The position numbers were made by a program, and so were the translations under genes. The notes beneath the pieces were generated by a model. The model saw nothing but the letters and a program-made list of their open reading frames with translations. It was not told the DNA's origin and did not search any database. Shown in pieces: positions 34,116 to 46,700 of a stretch of 64,000 nt of DNA. Each line of letters opens with the position of its first letter. Position 1 is the first letter of the stretch. This DNA is from Pohlia nutans (Eukaryota > Streptophyta > Bryopsida > Bryales > Mniaceae): contig CM040088.1 in NCBI GenBank assembly GCA_022496805.1, positions 42,001,436 to 42,065,435 of the forward strand, in the 5' to 3' direction.

Positions 34116-36732
34116 TGCAAAACATTGTAGAGCATGACAATTAAAAACTGCCTTTAAAAATTGGTTCAATAATTCAAAATTTTGAAATTCATTTGGCCTA
34201 CCCAAGTTACAAAAACTCCTTTTGGTTAACCCTTAAGCGTGCCTCTTGAGAAAAGGAAATCCTCACATTTGGACAATGTCTAGGATTCCTTTAGATTATG
34301 AGAATTCAACCCACTTTTGGAGAATCCAAACCGGTCAATCTGAAATAGACTCATGTAGCAAGAATGCGGCAAAATCAGATTGGGGATCAAAACTTGGGAA
34401 AAAATCTCCCCACCATTGCATATGTAGGCGGCTCCATTTCCGACAATGTGCATTTTTCACATAAATAGCAATTATCTACTTTTTTTTGCAACAAATAGAA
34501 TATCATCTCACACGCATTCATAAACTATGGTCCTACACTTCAAATCCACTTTTTATTTCACGCAAAACGGCGACAAATCCAAGGAATGGGAACCTCTCAA
34601 ACTTCCAAAGTGACAAGAAGGCTATTCTTTTCTATTTTTTTTAGCCTTGATTGAGGATGCCCTTAGTGTCGTATTTTTCATACGCTATGCAAACTGGGCC
34701 TCAATCATTGTTAGACTGGTATCAATTCTCATAGAAGTCTTCATAATTTGAATGTTTCGGATACTATTGACTGAGATGTCATCAACAAGTATAGTTGTTG
34801 GATACACGTATCGGATATGTCATTGATAAATACAAATATTGGATACCAATGTTCAAAATATTGTTGAATAGTGTAGTCGTTGGATACCAATATAATATTG
34901 GCCTCAAACAATGTAAGAATGACACCTAGTAGAATCTAAGAAACAAATAGTTTTTTTTTGGAATAAAGAAACTTGTAGAATACACTAGTATTGTACGTGA
35001 GCTAGCATAGAGCAATGTTATTGGATTCTCCATCTTACATTTTTGTCATTGTGGCTTTTTTCCATAATCTACTATGAAGGCAAGTCGTTTAAACTATGTA
35101 CTCTTTGGCCATAGTTATTTGGTATTTGACCATGGGGTAGAAGCACTAATTAATGAGCCAACCCCACACCTTTATATAGTCCTTAATAGAGTCCTATATG
35201 GCATATTCTAGTGCTTAATGATCCAAATTAGTCCTTAATGGGTCTTTAATGGCATATTCCAGTGCTTAATCATCCAAATTAGTCCTTAATGGGTTCTTAA
35301 TTCATCCAAATAAGCAGTGGTTACAAATACAATTTTGCCGTTTCAACATTCACAATCTTGATAACATTGGTACATTTTTACCTATGTGGTATGTTTACAA
35401 CTATAAAACATTATTGTATAGTTATATTTCATATTTCAAACTAGATCTTATAGTTATTATAAAGATTCTTCAAAATAAGCATTGATTACGTTCAAGGTGG
35501 CTCCTTGACTCATGCTTCTATCCTATGTTTATTTGGAATTTATCCATGATTACTTTGTATTTAGTTATAGTCATGTGGTCTTTGGCCACTTAGCGTGTGA
35601 CATTAACCCTTAAATGGACAAGTAAACCCCATGGCCTTAGTTACGAGAGAATAATTTTTGGAAAAAAATAGATTTCCTCAACCAAATTAGGAGAGAATTG
35701 GTGCTTTGGAAAGCCGCTACTAAAAAGGCAAGACAAGATTCTGAAGTTGCGCCTGATTTGGAAACTTGTGGAATGATTCACAAATACATGAAGGAATCGT
35801 AGGGGGAAGGGGAATTGTAGTTGGGCAGCTGGACTCAAATCCAAATCGAGGAGACTCAGCACATGAACAATATTCTTATATTAAATAATAATTTTATTTC
35901 AACTTTAGTGGCCACCTATTGTCACAAGAACAACATGTGTGGCCTAATAACAACACACATGTCTGAAGTTGATGGTGCCTACATATCCTTTGAGCTAATT
36001 CAAGATTCTCATTGGTTGCTTACCCTAGGGGGCAACTCTCCCCCAAAAATTATTCCTTTGGGCTTTCTTTTTTAGTGTTCAACAAGAAAACATAAAATTT
36101 TAATGAACCTAATAATAGTGAATTTGCACAATAGAAAAAAGTGGCAATTTTGAATGTCCCCCCCTTAAGGTGTATGTCCAAAACCATAAATAATAGAGGT
36201 TTGCATATGCACCACCCAACCCAAGGTCAAGAATCAAAGAGAGACTGGTGTAAGGCCAGTTTAGACTATGGACCAAGAACTGTGACAAAGAAAAAAATGG
36301 ATTATACTCATCGTCACACTTCATAAAAATGTAATTTTTAAGGTTTGCGGGCTTCTCACTAAATGTAAACCAAATTTGGACTGGCCGGGAGGAATGACCA
36401 TGCACTGACTAAAAAGAGAGTGAGCTGATTTTTTTAATGTATCGTAACCACAGTAATGTTGGGAATTTTTTATTTAAATAATTAAAATTAAATCGGTATT
36501 TTTCAGCCATGGTCTCCTGGTTTCACAGTGAGAGAGCCTTTTTTGCTTGAGTGACGGCAAACCAACTTGGACTATGAAACATTATCCACTAGGCCACTTT
36601 ATAGGTCTTTTTGGGGACCTCAATGTCTGTGGCCATTCTCCTTTTTTTCACAAGTTGTACCGGGACGAGTTCTTAGGCCAATTACAAATTTTAGAGGGGC
36701 ATGGACAACTTCTTGGTCCGTACTCTAAACTC
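34116..36732. other. Intergenic with element remnants
   Basis: Contains lone TTAA element left ends at 34226 (CCCTTAAGCG) and 35603 (CCCTTAAATGG, family I-like to about 35820). A short direct repeat of AGTCCTTAATGGGT lies near 35230-35300. No gene was recognised. Confidence 0.4.
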
Positions 36733-37310
36733 TTAACCCTTAATTCCTCGAGCGTCCATTTTTTGGACGATGTACAGATTTCATCCATATTTTCTCATCC
36801 ATCATCCACTTTTTGCAGTGTGATTTTTTTACTGTAGATTTTATGGAAAGTTAGCTTTATGCATGTGAGAACCAATTAGAAAGAGGGTGATTTGGGAAGT
36901 TTTTATGCCTCGTTTCATGTTACAGGGATTCACCAAAATTTTCTAAGATTTCAGTGTAAAAGTGTTCTTAAAAAAGTCAACTCATAAAATTAAGCAACCA
37001 AAAAATCTCCAAAACTCACTACACTTAGAGTATTACATTTCAACCAATCACAACAAATTTCACCCGTAGATTGTCAATATCTTATTCGTAATCGAAATAC
37101 AAAATAATTTTGAATTTCACGTTTCAAATTTTATACAAAATTATTGGTAATAACAATCATAGATCTAACCGTATGAATAGAATCTAAAACTCATAATGTA
37201 CAACTTTTTATTCATACATCAAGTTCAAAATATCCCTCTTAGTTACATTTTATACTGCATCTTTGCAAAACTGCTACTTTTGGAGAAGGCTCTACGCATT
37301 TAGGGGTTAA
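36733..37310. mobile_element. Family D element
   Basis: From TTAA|CCCTTAATTCC to ACGCATTTAGGGG|TTAA, same orientation as the copy at 31035. Confidence 0.7.
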
Positions 37311-38582
37311 ACTGGCCCTAAGTTACATGCAAGCCAGGCAGGCCTGAGAATGAAGAGAGTGGACTCTTGAAAGGCGGTCAAGCTCTGAATTGCAAAGGAG
37401 GTGATCGTGGCGAGGATCCTTTTGAAACCGCTGCGCTTACAGACAGACAGACACTTCTGACACTCACATTAATTCTCAGGCGATGCAGTGTCTTCAATGC
37501 CACGCTCTTGGTACCCGTCCTCCCAGAGACACCATGACTAATTTCCATGGAAACGCCTTGTCCTTCCCAGCAGCAGATCAATCCCCTCCATACTCAAATC
37601 AGTCCAATATCCTCCGTCGACTCCAACTTACTCAAGTTAACTCCATTCCTGGCCTTGATTAGTGACCAGCTAAGCTGCATAATTAGCGCCAGTGAGGGAA
37701 CAAAACATAGGATTAAGAGCCTCCCCCCCTGTCAGTCAGTCTGTCAGCATGATGCGATTTCGTCTCGTCACAAAACAATATTTTAATGGCAGGTGGGTTA
37801 ATGAGCATGGCGAGTCTCCTTCACTTCGACGGCTCTCTCCCTCTGTCAACACATTAAATAAGAAGCTAGACTCATGTAAGTTTTACTCACTGAGTCCTCA
37901 TTCATTAAATGCGCTACACTGACTGATCGATCAAGAGCTCCACGTTTAATGGCAACACTATACATGAGAATTTTAGCAGGTACTACCCTTTTTGGCTGCC
38001 CCTCCCTGTTTTTTTCGTAAACAATTTTTTTCTTGGAAGAGTGAGTTTCTGTCAACCTGCAGGCTCTGTCGGTCTCCCCTAGAGAATGTTCTTTTTGAGT
38101 ACACGTGAATTCACTTGCTGCTTGGGATTTTTTTTTGCAAGTAATCTCGATCTTGTCAACTCAATTTGGGACTGTGAACTAATGCGTGTGGAGAGACATC
38201 ACCGTCAGGTCAAATAGTGAAGGGAATAAAGTCTGTTTTTCGGACGGACGGGTAGTACTGAGTGGGTTCACAGTTCACACCTGAGTTTAAAGAGGATGGC
38301 GATGGAGTCTGCCCCAATAGTAATCCTCAAGATTGCTAACTTGCTTTAGTGGAACTCTAAATCTTGCTTTAGTCGAACTCAACACGAGTCACGTGTCGTG
38401 TAGAATCAGCTACATGATGATTCTAGAGCTGAGTCTGCAGATGTCACGAGATTGAAGCATGGTTAGTCTAGTTACGAGTATGGTGTGACAATCGTTCGTT
38501 TTTAAAATTGTTGTGAACATTGAGCTAGTTGGTTACTTTGTACGAAGATCTAGACATGTAGCTGGACGAAGGAGCTAGAGAT
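37311..38582. other. Upstream region of the neprosin-like gene
   Basis: No coding region recognised. A 21-bp segment with CTAGAGCTGAGTCTGCAGAT at about 38422 recurs in the first intron near 38887. Confidence 0.4.
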
Positions 38583-41500
38583 ATGTCAAGGCACAAGGTG
38601 CCGAAACTGTGGACAGCTTCCATTGTGGTGAGCGTTTGGTTCCTCGGTTGGCATTCTGGCGCTGCCTCTGCTCAATCGGCATCCCACAATCGGCGGAGAG
38701 TGGCTGAGATTCACCGACACCTCGCCCAAGTGAACAAACCCGCCGTCAAGTCAATCCAGGTGCGTATCACGGCCCATTGATACTGAGTTATATATACCAT
38801 GCTTCTGAGGCTGGAGATTAGAACAACCGAGCTGTTTGTTCAAAGCGTGAACACACAGAGCCCCAGATTAATTAGATTGGTCATTCTAGAGCTGAGTCTG
38901 CAGATTGAACACACAGAGCCCCAGATTAATGTGATTACTAGCTGCCTCACCCAAGGCTCGGATTTGATGGAAATTATGAAAGAGAAATTTCCATTTTAGA
39001 ATTCCAAACCAGGCTCGGATTTGATGACACTCAGTTTACATAACATTCAGTAGCTAGTACTACCTCTGCCTTGCCCCCAAGGAGAATGAGAGGTATATTC
39101 CTCATCATCATCCAGTAGCTACCTATTTTTCCAGACAGATGGAAACTTAGGTGACTAGCATGTGTGCATGGTAGCATATGTGTTGCGCATTCATCCCTTT
39201 CATGCATGAAGACCCCAGCTCGTGCATGAATGGAAAGGCAGTCCATACACTGGCTACTGAATGTTACGTAGTGTTCTTTTGCCATTCAACTTCTAGAATT
39301 CACACTGTAGATGAGTTAGAGAGCTTACTGAGGGTGTCGGTGTTACTTGCGAGCAGAGTGGTGATGGTGATGTTATCGACTGCGTGAAAACCACGCACCA
39401 GCCTGCATTTGACCACCCTGCTCTCCGAAACCATTCTCTCCAGGTAAGCCAGCAGCAATCGCCATTCTCTCTGCAAGCAAACCAACAGCCAGCTTTTCTA
39501 TGAAAGAATTCTATCCAGGAAGAGGAAATACAATTTCATCTGGCGTCCCAACTTTTTCATTTTGACATAGTTTGAATGTGTGCTACAATCAATGACAGTG
39601 TAGCAAGTGTGTAGGATATTCTAAAATGGATATTATGAAAGAGGAAAGACACTTTTATCTTACCACCTCAAGTCCCGACGATTTCACTATGACACAGTTT
39701 GAATGTGTGCTACATACAGTCAATGGTAGTGTGGCAAGTGAGCAGAATATTCTAAAATGAAAATGGAATAGGAAATACACTTTAATCTTACCAACTGAAG
39801 TCCCAACTCTTTAATCTTACCACTTGAAGTCTCAACTTTTTCACTTTGACATAGTTTGAATATACGCTACAGTATGGCAAAGTGTGTGCACAGGAAATTC
39901 TAAAATGGCAATAGAACAAAAAAGACACTTCAATCTTATCACATGAAGTCACAACTTCTTCTGTATGACCTAGTTTGAATGTATGCTACGGTCGATAATA
40001 GTATTGCAAGTGTGCAGGATATTCTAAAATGGAAATACACTCTAATCCTACCACCTGAAGTTCCAACTTTTCTTCTGTATGACATAGTCTGAATATAATA
40101 TGCGCTACAGTATGGCAAAATGTGCACGCAGGAGATTCTAAAATGAGGTTGGAGTGAATACAACAAGATGATGACTAGTGTCTGTTGTGTGGCCTGCAGA
40201 CAATATCACCAGTGAATCCGGGGAAAGAAGCACACCTGAATATTCATAGCAACGAGTCAGGCGCAATCCCAGCGCAGCTGTGGCAGCAAAGCGGGCGATG
40301 CCCGGGCGGAACGGTGCCCATCCGGCGCACATCAGTGAAGGATGTGCTGCGAGCCGGAAGCATGAAACGCTACATGATGAAGAAACCGAATGCTCCTCAA
40401 CCCTCCAAGTTTCCGTGGCAGCAGCAGTCCGACAATGGGCATGAGCATGCCATTGGGTACATGCGAGGCGGCCTGTTCTATGGCGCCCAGGCCACATTGA
40501 ATGTGTGGAGCCCCAGTACCCAAATGCCCAGTGAGTTCAGCCTCTCGCAAATCTGGGTCCTGGCTGGCTCCTTCAACAACGACCTCAACAGCATCGAAGC
40601 TGGCTGGCAAGTAAGGCTAGCTCCCCATCATCCCTGCGTACAAAATCATCATCCCTGTGTTATGTTTTAATAGAAATCTTGATATATATATATTTTAGAA
40701 AGTATCTTAGTAAACATAACACAGAATGTTAAAGTTACTTCTTTTCAACAAATGTCAAATTCTGTGAATATTCTTTAAGATTCTCTTACTCATCATACAA
40801 AATAGATTTATTTTTAAAAGTTGAGCGATTGAATCACTGAAAAAGGACTTGCTAACAACCTATAGGAGCCTTGTTCTACATGACACCTTAGTTCTACAGT
40901 GATAAGATTTTTAGCAGAACACTTTCATTTGAACACTCTGAAGAGATAGAATGGAAAATTGAGATTTGGGTGTTGATTTTTTTAACATTAGGTATTCTTG
41001 AAGTTAAAACAATGTTTCAAATTTGTGATTGAACCACTAGAAAAAAATGGCTTGTTCATTGCATTATTCATTACGCTTTTCCACTGAAACAGCATCACAT
41101 TCTTGTATAGAAGCCTTGTGTAGCACCTTGCTTCTTAACACTGCAATGGTATAGATTGGAAGACTAAGATAGCTTTGGATTATGGGTGATGAGAAGTTTC
41201 CTACTTTGATCATGCATGAAGTTATGGATGATGAGTGGTTTCCTCATCATTGTAGCAAAGAGGGAACTGGTATAGAAGGTCAACATCCTCACTTTAAATA
41301 AGATGCGACATAAGGTTCTTTAGCCCTTGTGGTACTCACCTCCCAATTTGGCCATATTCTGTCAGAGAATAGCATATAGGATTCTGGAATACGAGATTTT
41401 GTCAAATTAGTTAAGCTGAACTAAGGTTGAGTTGGTTGCTTCTCGCCAATGATAGTCCATTGAGTCCATGCTCTTTGGCACTTTCCGGATTTTTTTAGAA

Positions 41501-43083
41501 AAGAATACTATATAGCCTTCATGATTTCCAGATTCTTTATAAAAAAAAACTACTGTAGAGTCCCACAGATTGAGGAGGGTGTGATTCCCCAGTGTGATCC
41601 CCCAACTGCTAAAGAACCTTATGAGAGGGGTCTCTTTTTTTCTCTTTACTTTTATTTGACACATGAAAAGACGTTGGGATTGGTTCATGCGGTCCTTCAC
41701 GAATGCTGTGCTCTCATTCTATCAGTAAAGATTGGAGCTCATGCATCCCCAGGAAGCATGCTTGTGTTCTCAATCTTTTTAGGGAGGAAATGACCCTGAT
41801 ATATAGAGCAGTCACTGGTCTCAGATATTGGGTTGGTTGGGTTGGGATAGGTGAGCCCCCAGTTGTATGGCGACGGCAACCCACGGCTCTTTATTTACTG
41901 GACGGTACTACGTCTCCCACACTCCTTGTTCTTTCCTTGTGAGTAAAAGCCAATAAGTTGAATAGGTTGAACCACGAGAGTTAAAACAGTAAGTAGAATG
42001 ATCTAATAATCACATGTTGCAATGACAGGCGGATTCATACCAAGGAACAGGGTGCTACAACCTGCTCTGCTCAGGGTTCATCCAAACAAGCAATGCCATT
42101 GCAATTGGGGCAGCCATCACGCCGCTCTCCAGCACTGGCGGTACTCAGTACGATATCAGCATCCTCATCTGGAAAGTAAGTAACCCACTTCTCTCAACAA
42201 TCAACTGATCCCAGGAGTACTTGGCTAAATCTTTCTAAAAAGTAGAGAGATCAATATATAACCACAACTCTTTCAATAGAATACCAGGTAGTCTACTATC
42301 CTTTCAATAAGGCATGTGCACCTAGAATTGTCACCCATCAATGTGCGGAATGTATTCATCTTAGGTGGCATTCCAGGGCGCACATACCTTAGTAGTCTAC
42401 AACCTCCTACTGATTAAATGATTGCATAAGATTATCCTTTAACTCAAAAAGCTTCAAACCCTACTTTGATTCCAAGATTTCAACCACCAAAGTTTCAACA
42501 TAAATCATTAAGAAAGAATTCATGCACAGGGTTCAAAGCTTATTGAGTTGAAGGATAACTCAAAAATTTGATCTCAAGAGAGTCTGGCTCTTGTAGTACT
42601 CAAAGTGATCTCTCTATTGAGTGATCTGCCAATGAAAGCACACTCGTACATGTTCGTTAGGGAGTATATCTTGTCTGATAGAACTTGCATACGTTTTTTG
42701 TGCAGGACCCCAGCCGAGGCAACTGGTGGATGCAATTCGGAGACGATCATTTAGTTGGCTACTGGCCTGCCGATCTGTTCACCCATCTGGCCGTGAGTGC
42801 GTCCATGCTGGAGTGGGGAGGGGAGGTGGTGAACTCCCATCCAGGAGGACGCCACACGGCCACCGGGATGGGCAGCGGCCAGTTCCCCGACAAGGGGTTT
42901 GCACAAGCAAGCTATTTGCGCAACATCAAATACGTGGACGGGAATAACGTGCTTCGAACCCCGTTGGGGTTGCGCACCCTGGCCGAGCACCCGAATTGCT
43001 ACAACATCAAAACGGGAGTGAACAGAGACTGGGGGGCTTACTTCTTTTACGGAGGCCCGGGCCTGAACGCCGACTGCCCGTAG
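38583..43083 (+). CDS. Neprosin-like secreted glutamic peptidase (DUF4409 + DUF239)
   Basis: Exons 38583-38759, 40200-40610, 41851-41904, 42029-42175 and 42706-43083 join in phase 0 to give 388 aa, the usual length for the family. Residues 1-30 form a signal peptide (hydrophobic core, then GAASA|QS). The neprosin activation domain follows, with [11 protein letters not shown] near residue 90. The DUF239 domain runs from [11 protein letters not shown] to the C-terminus NADCP and includes [11 protein letters not shown]. Neprosins are endopeptidases with a two-glutamate active site. The matching glutamates here are most likely E192 (SIEAGWQ) and E303 (LEWGGEV); their spacing fits the family. The protein is probably exported to the cell wall or vacuole, with the propeptide removed for activation. 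The 54-nt third exon supplies [14 protein letters not shown], without which the domain would have a gap. Confidence 0.92.
39040..39266. mobile_element. CATTCAGTAG-family element in neprosin intron 1
   Basis: Inverted ends ATAACATTCAGTAGC and GCTACTGAATGTTA, about 227 bp, no coding capacity. Confidence 0.65.
39510..40145. repeat. Minisatellite in neprosin intron 1
   Basis: Five or so degenerate copies of a unit of about 110-130 bp containing CAACTTTTTCATTTTGACAT, TTTGAATGTGTGCTAC and GATATTCTAAAATGGAAAT. The array ends about 55 bases before exon 2. Confidence 0.75.
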
Positions 43084-43791
43084 CTTGCCTTGATTCCACA
43101 ATAACTGAATCATCAAAGAGCCTCATTGAAAGTTCAGGTTACTAAATCCGAGAGAGAGAGGAAAAAAAAACAGGCTTACGTTTAGAGAGGATGGACATGC
43201 AATAAACCCAGATTGATGGGTTTGGAATAAAAAGTATTTACACTCAATTCTCTCTAATGACGCTGACAAATGGGCTTCTACATGTGTTCACAACTTAACA
43301 TGTGGAAGTTGTCCAATCATATGTGTACAAAACATGAGGATGAATTCTCACGTGTGTTCAGAATTTGAGATATGGAAGTTGTCCAATCAGATTTATACAC
43401 AAAATGAGAATTCTCATGATATACAGTGAATGTGCAAGTACACAGGGTTAAGTGTACCTGAAGAAGTTGGTCTCTCTCTCTGCTTAGGTGTAATGTTGAG
43501 AATTTTCGTTTACCCAACCTGTAGGCTTAACTCGACACTCGTTAGAGGGACCAGCTCATTGCTTGCACACACATGTTAGGAGTGACTCAAAAAGTGATGG
43601 TAACTATCTTCGAGAAGAATAAAGAACCTCTTGCTAAAAGAGGTTTCCTTGAGATAAATTGGCTGAATCAGTTACATCGACACACTACCTAATGAATACA
43701 CTTTCTACAGAAATAATGTGAGTGAGTGAACCCTACCCTAGGAGTATAAACAGTAATGAAAAGAATGACTAATCAGCTTGGCATGTTAAAT
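43084..43791. other. Convergent 3' intergenic region
   Basis: Lies between the neprosin stop (+) and the FolD stop (-), so it holds both 3' UTRs. Contains an imperfect direct repeat (ATGTGGAAGTTGTCCAATCA and ATATGGAAGTTGTCCAATCA). No gene seen. Confidence 0.55.
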
Positions 43792-46700
43792 CTATCGCAG
43801 AATAAGGTGACTGTCAGTTGTGAAACTACTATCACTGGTGTCTGTAGCGACGCCAAAGAAGCGTAGGGCGGACTGAAGAGTGTTGGAAAGAACCATCGCC
43901 ACTGTGACAGGACCAACGCCTCCTGGAACTGGTGTTATTGCAGACGCCACGATTTCGGCTTCTTCAAAGCACACATCCCCTATGAGACGATAGCCACCAT
44001 CTGCTTCAGCATCCTGTAGAGGAAACCGACCATATTCCCTCATTAATAGAAAGCAGAAAAGAAAACAACTAAAATTCATAAGAAGGAAACTTTGGGATCT
44101 GAGTTCCATACAATTCCAAGGTAGGTAACAATCCATGTGTCAAAAAGTCTTACAATATCAGAACTAAGAGTATGTGCCAACAAGGTAATTTTTATCACAT
44201 AGTAGATCTGTCATCATGCAAAACCAAAGTTCTCCAAAGGTTGCAGAATAGCGAATATAGGGAACAAAGAGTCTTGAGAGCCAAATGACTAAAGAATTTC
44301 TTCTCATGATTGCTTAAACACACAAAATAGCAAGACACAAATAACAGTGTTGCATAAAGCTGGAAGAGTCCATTTCAAATACAAAAGATCAGAGAATAGT
44401 GAGAGATCCAAAAATGCTTTTAATTTATGGAGAAAGGGGTAATACCTCCACAGCACTGGTACCAACATCCAGCACAACTGCACCTTTCTTGAGCCAATGA
44501 CCTCGCACAAGCTGTGCAACGCCTGTAGCTGACACAACAATATCCGCCTTCCGGGTGGCTTCTGCGGGGTTGGGCGTGTGTTCATGCACGACAGTTACCG
44601 TTGCATTGTGTCTCTGCTCCGCCAGCAGGTATTCAAAAACCACGTCAAGCTTCTATTTACAAGACATAGCAAATCTTCTACCAACACAATCTCTCGAGTT
44701 CAGTCAATCCACAGGTAGAAGATACTAAAACCGTTTAGAGACCTCATCCCATCTCCTATTACCAATAGCAACTCATCTATCCATACACTTCAATTAGCAA
44801 GTGGTGTAAACATGACTAGGCAACATGTCTATGGCCACTGATCTTTGAATGAAAAGGGACTCTGTCACTTAGGTCCAGCGTCCATAAGTTTGAGAAGTTG
44901 CCATGGAAAAGTGGAACTTGGGTTTGTCTCATACCCGGCCATGCAGTGGTGCACACTTCCATGGACTTGCATAAGGTGAAACATGAACAAATTTGATTGG
45001 TTAGGGGAAGTTGCCATGAAGTCTTGGGCTTGAGAACCCTCCATACTTCATGACAACTTCTCCACCTTTTTCTCAAAAGCTCACTTGAAATGTGGAACTT
45101 GGTCCCCTGAAGTCCCTAAAAAGTTGTCTTTTTAATGAGAAATTTCACCCATGGGAGTTGGACCTTATAGCAATCTACAACTTCCCACTTTGTACTTACA
45201 TCAGAAATTCATACATAGTGACAAAAATTTGTTTTGGCTCTTGTACCCAAAGTGATCTCTCCAGAGCTCTATACGAATATGTCTCCCAAAAATCACTTAC
45301 ATATGCTAAAATGCTTAACAGCATCCTCTACCTTAAATGTATACAGACAAGTAGTTTGAGGTTTTGTGTAAGATGGGGATTGGAAGTGGTATGGGTAATC
45401 TATAGTACCTGAAGAAGCAGGGCAGTTGGAAGACCAACAACGTTACTGCAGCCGATGACAACAGCATGTTTGTTTTCAATTTGCACCCCTGAGCGGCGAA
45501 GAAGCTCCAAGCACCCGAGAGGCGTACATGGGATGAAGGTTGGGTGCAGACCTCGCAACACCAATCTCCCCAAATTGATGGGATGCAGCCCATCCACGTC
45601 CTTGTCCAGGCTCACTGCTCTCAGCACTCTTTCCAGCTGAATATGCTGTTATGACAACATCTCACATACCACCGTTAATATCACCTTCTCTCATACCAAA
45701 TCCTCTGTTCTCACCAACATACTCAGTTCAAACTCACACTCTATTATATCACACACAAATGTGATAGAGTTTGAAAAAAAGTTTTAGACCACCTTCTTAA
45801 ATCCAACCCCAAAGTACTTCTTTAATGCCACTTTGAATGATTGCAATAAAATCATCATACATTGAGTAAGAAAAAAATGATCTTAAAAGAGTTTGGCTCT
45901 TGTAGTACCCAAAGTGACCTCTCTATTGAAAGCACACTCCTACATAAGGAAGAGCCGACATGGAAGGTTCAAAAAGCAACGTCGCTATGAACGCTAGGCT
46001 GCCACAAGCCAGCTATCCCTGTGGTAACTTTTCTGACACCTCTAGCTTCAAATTCCGAAAGACTAAAGAATCGATAGGCCATGCTTTCACAGTTTGTAGT
46101 GGTACTGAAAATCAAAATCAAATGAGCTTTTACTCTTTTGTTCCACACGAGATTTCTGCTCTCGTTTTGGTTTAAATGCTTACAGTTGGACGCAAATAGT
46201 GTTCTCTACTCTTATGCCGTAAAGGAAAAGAAAAAGAGAAAGAAAAAACAAACAGGTGAAGAACCAGGGCTCACTCACAGGGGGCATGGGAAGCTGGACA
46301 AGGATGCCATGAACGCGGTGATCAGCGTTGAGCACGTTGACGAGGTGCAGAACCTCCTCTTCCGAAGCGGACGCAGGCAAATACGCAGCGAACGAGGCAA
46401 TCCCCACTTCCTCACACGCCAATTGCTTGCTGCGTCCATACAAATCCGTCACCTGGTTGTGGCCCACTTGGATGACGGCTAAGCCTGGCACGGCCCCGAC
46501 TTGCGCTCGCAGCTGCATCACCCGCCGCGCTATCACTACCTTGATCTCTTCCGCAATCGCCCTCCCATCAATCTTCCAACACGGCGCCCTTACTGCAGGA
46601 AACAAACAATCAATCGCCCCAAACACACAAACCCCGAATCACAACCTAATTTCAAATCCTCGCTTCCCCGCCCACACCAACCAAATAGCGCCAAATTCAA

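Noticed and set aside
1757..37310. CRISPR array or bacterial-type repeat system
   Set aside because: Repeats are terminal inverted and dispersed, without regular spacers, and the context is a plant nuclear genome.
40610..42028. Neprosin domain deletion between GWQ and ADSYQ
   Set aside because: The apparent gap is filled by the in-phase microexon 41851-41904.
45960..46175. ORF resembling rDNA-antisense 'hypothetical proteins'
   Set aside because: It is the reverse complement of the 25S rRNA fragment, a well-known annotation artefact.
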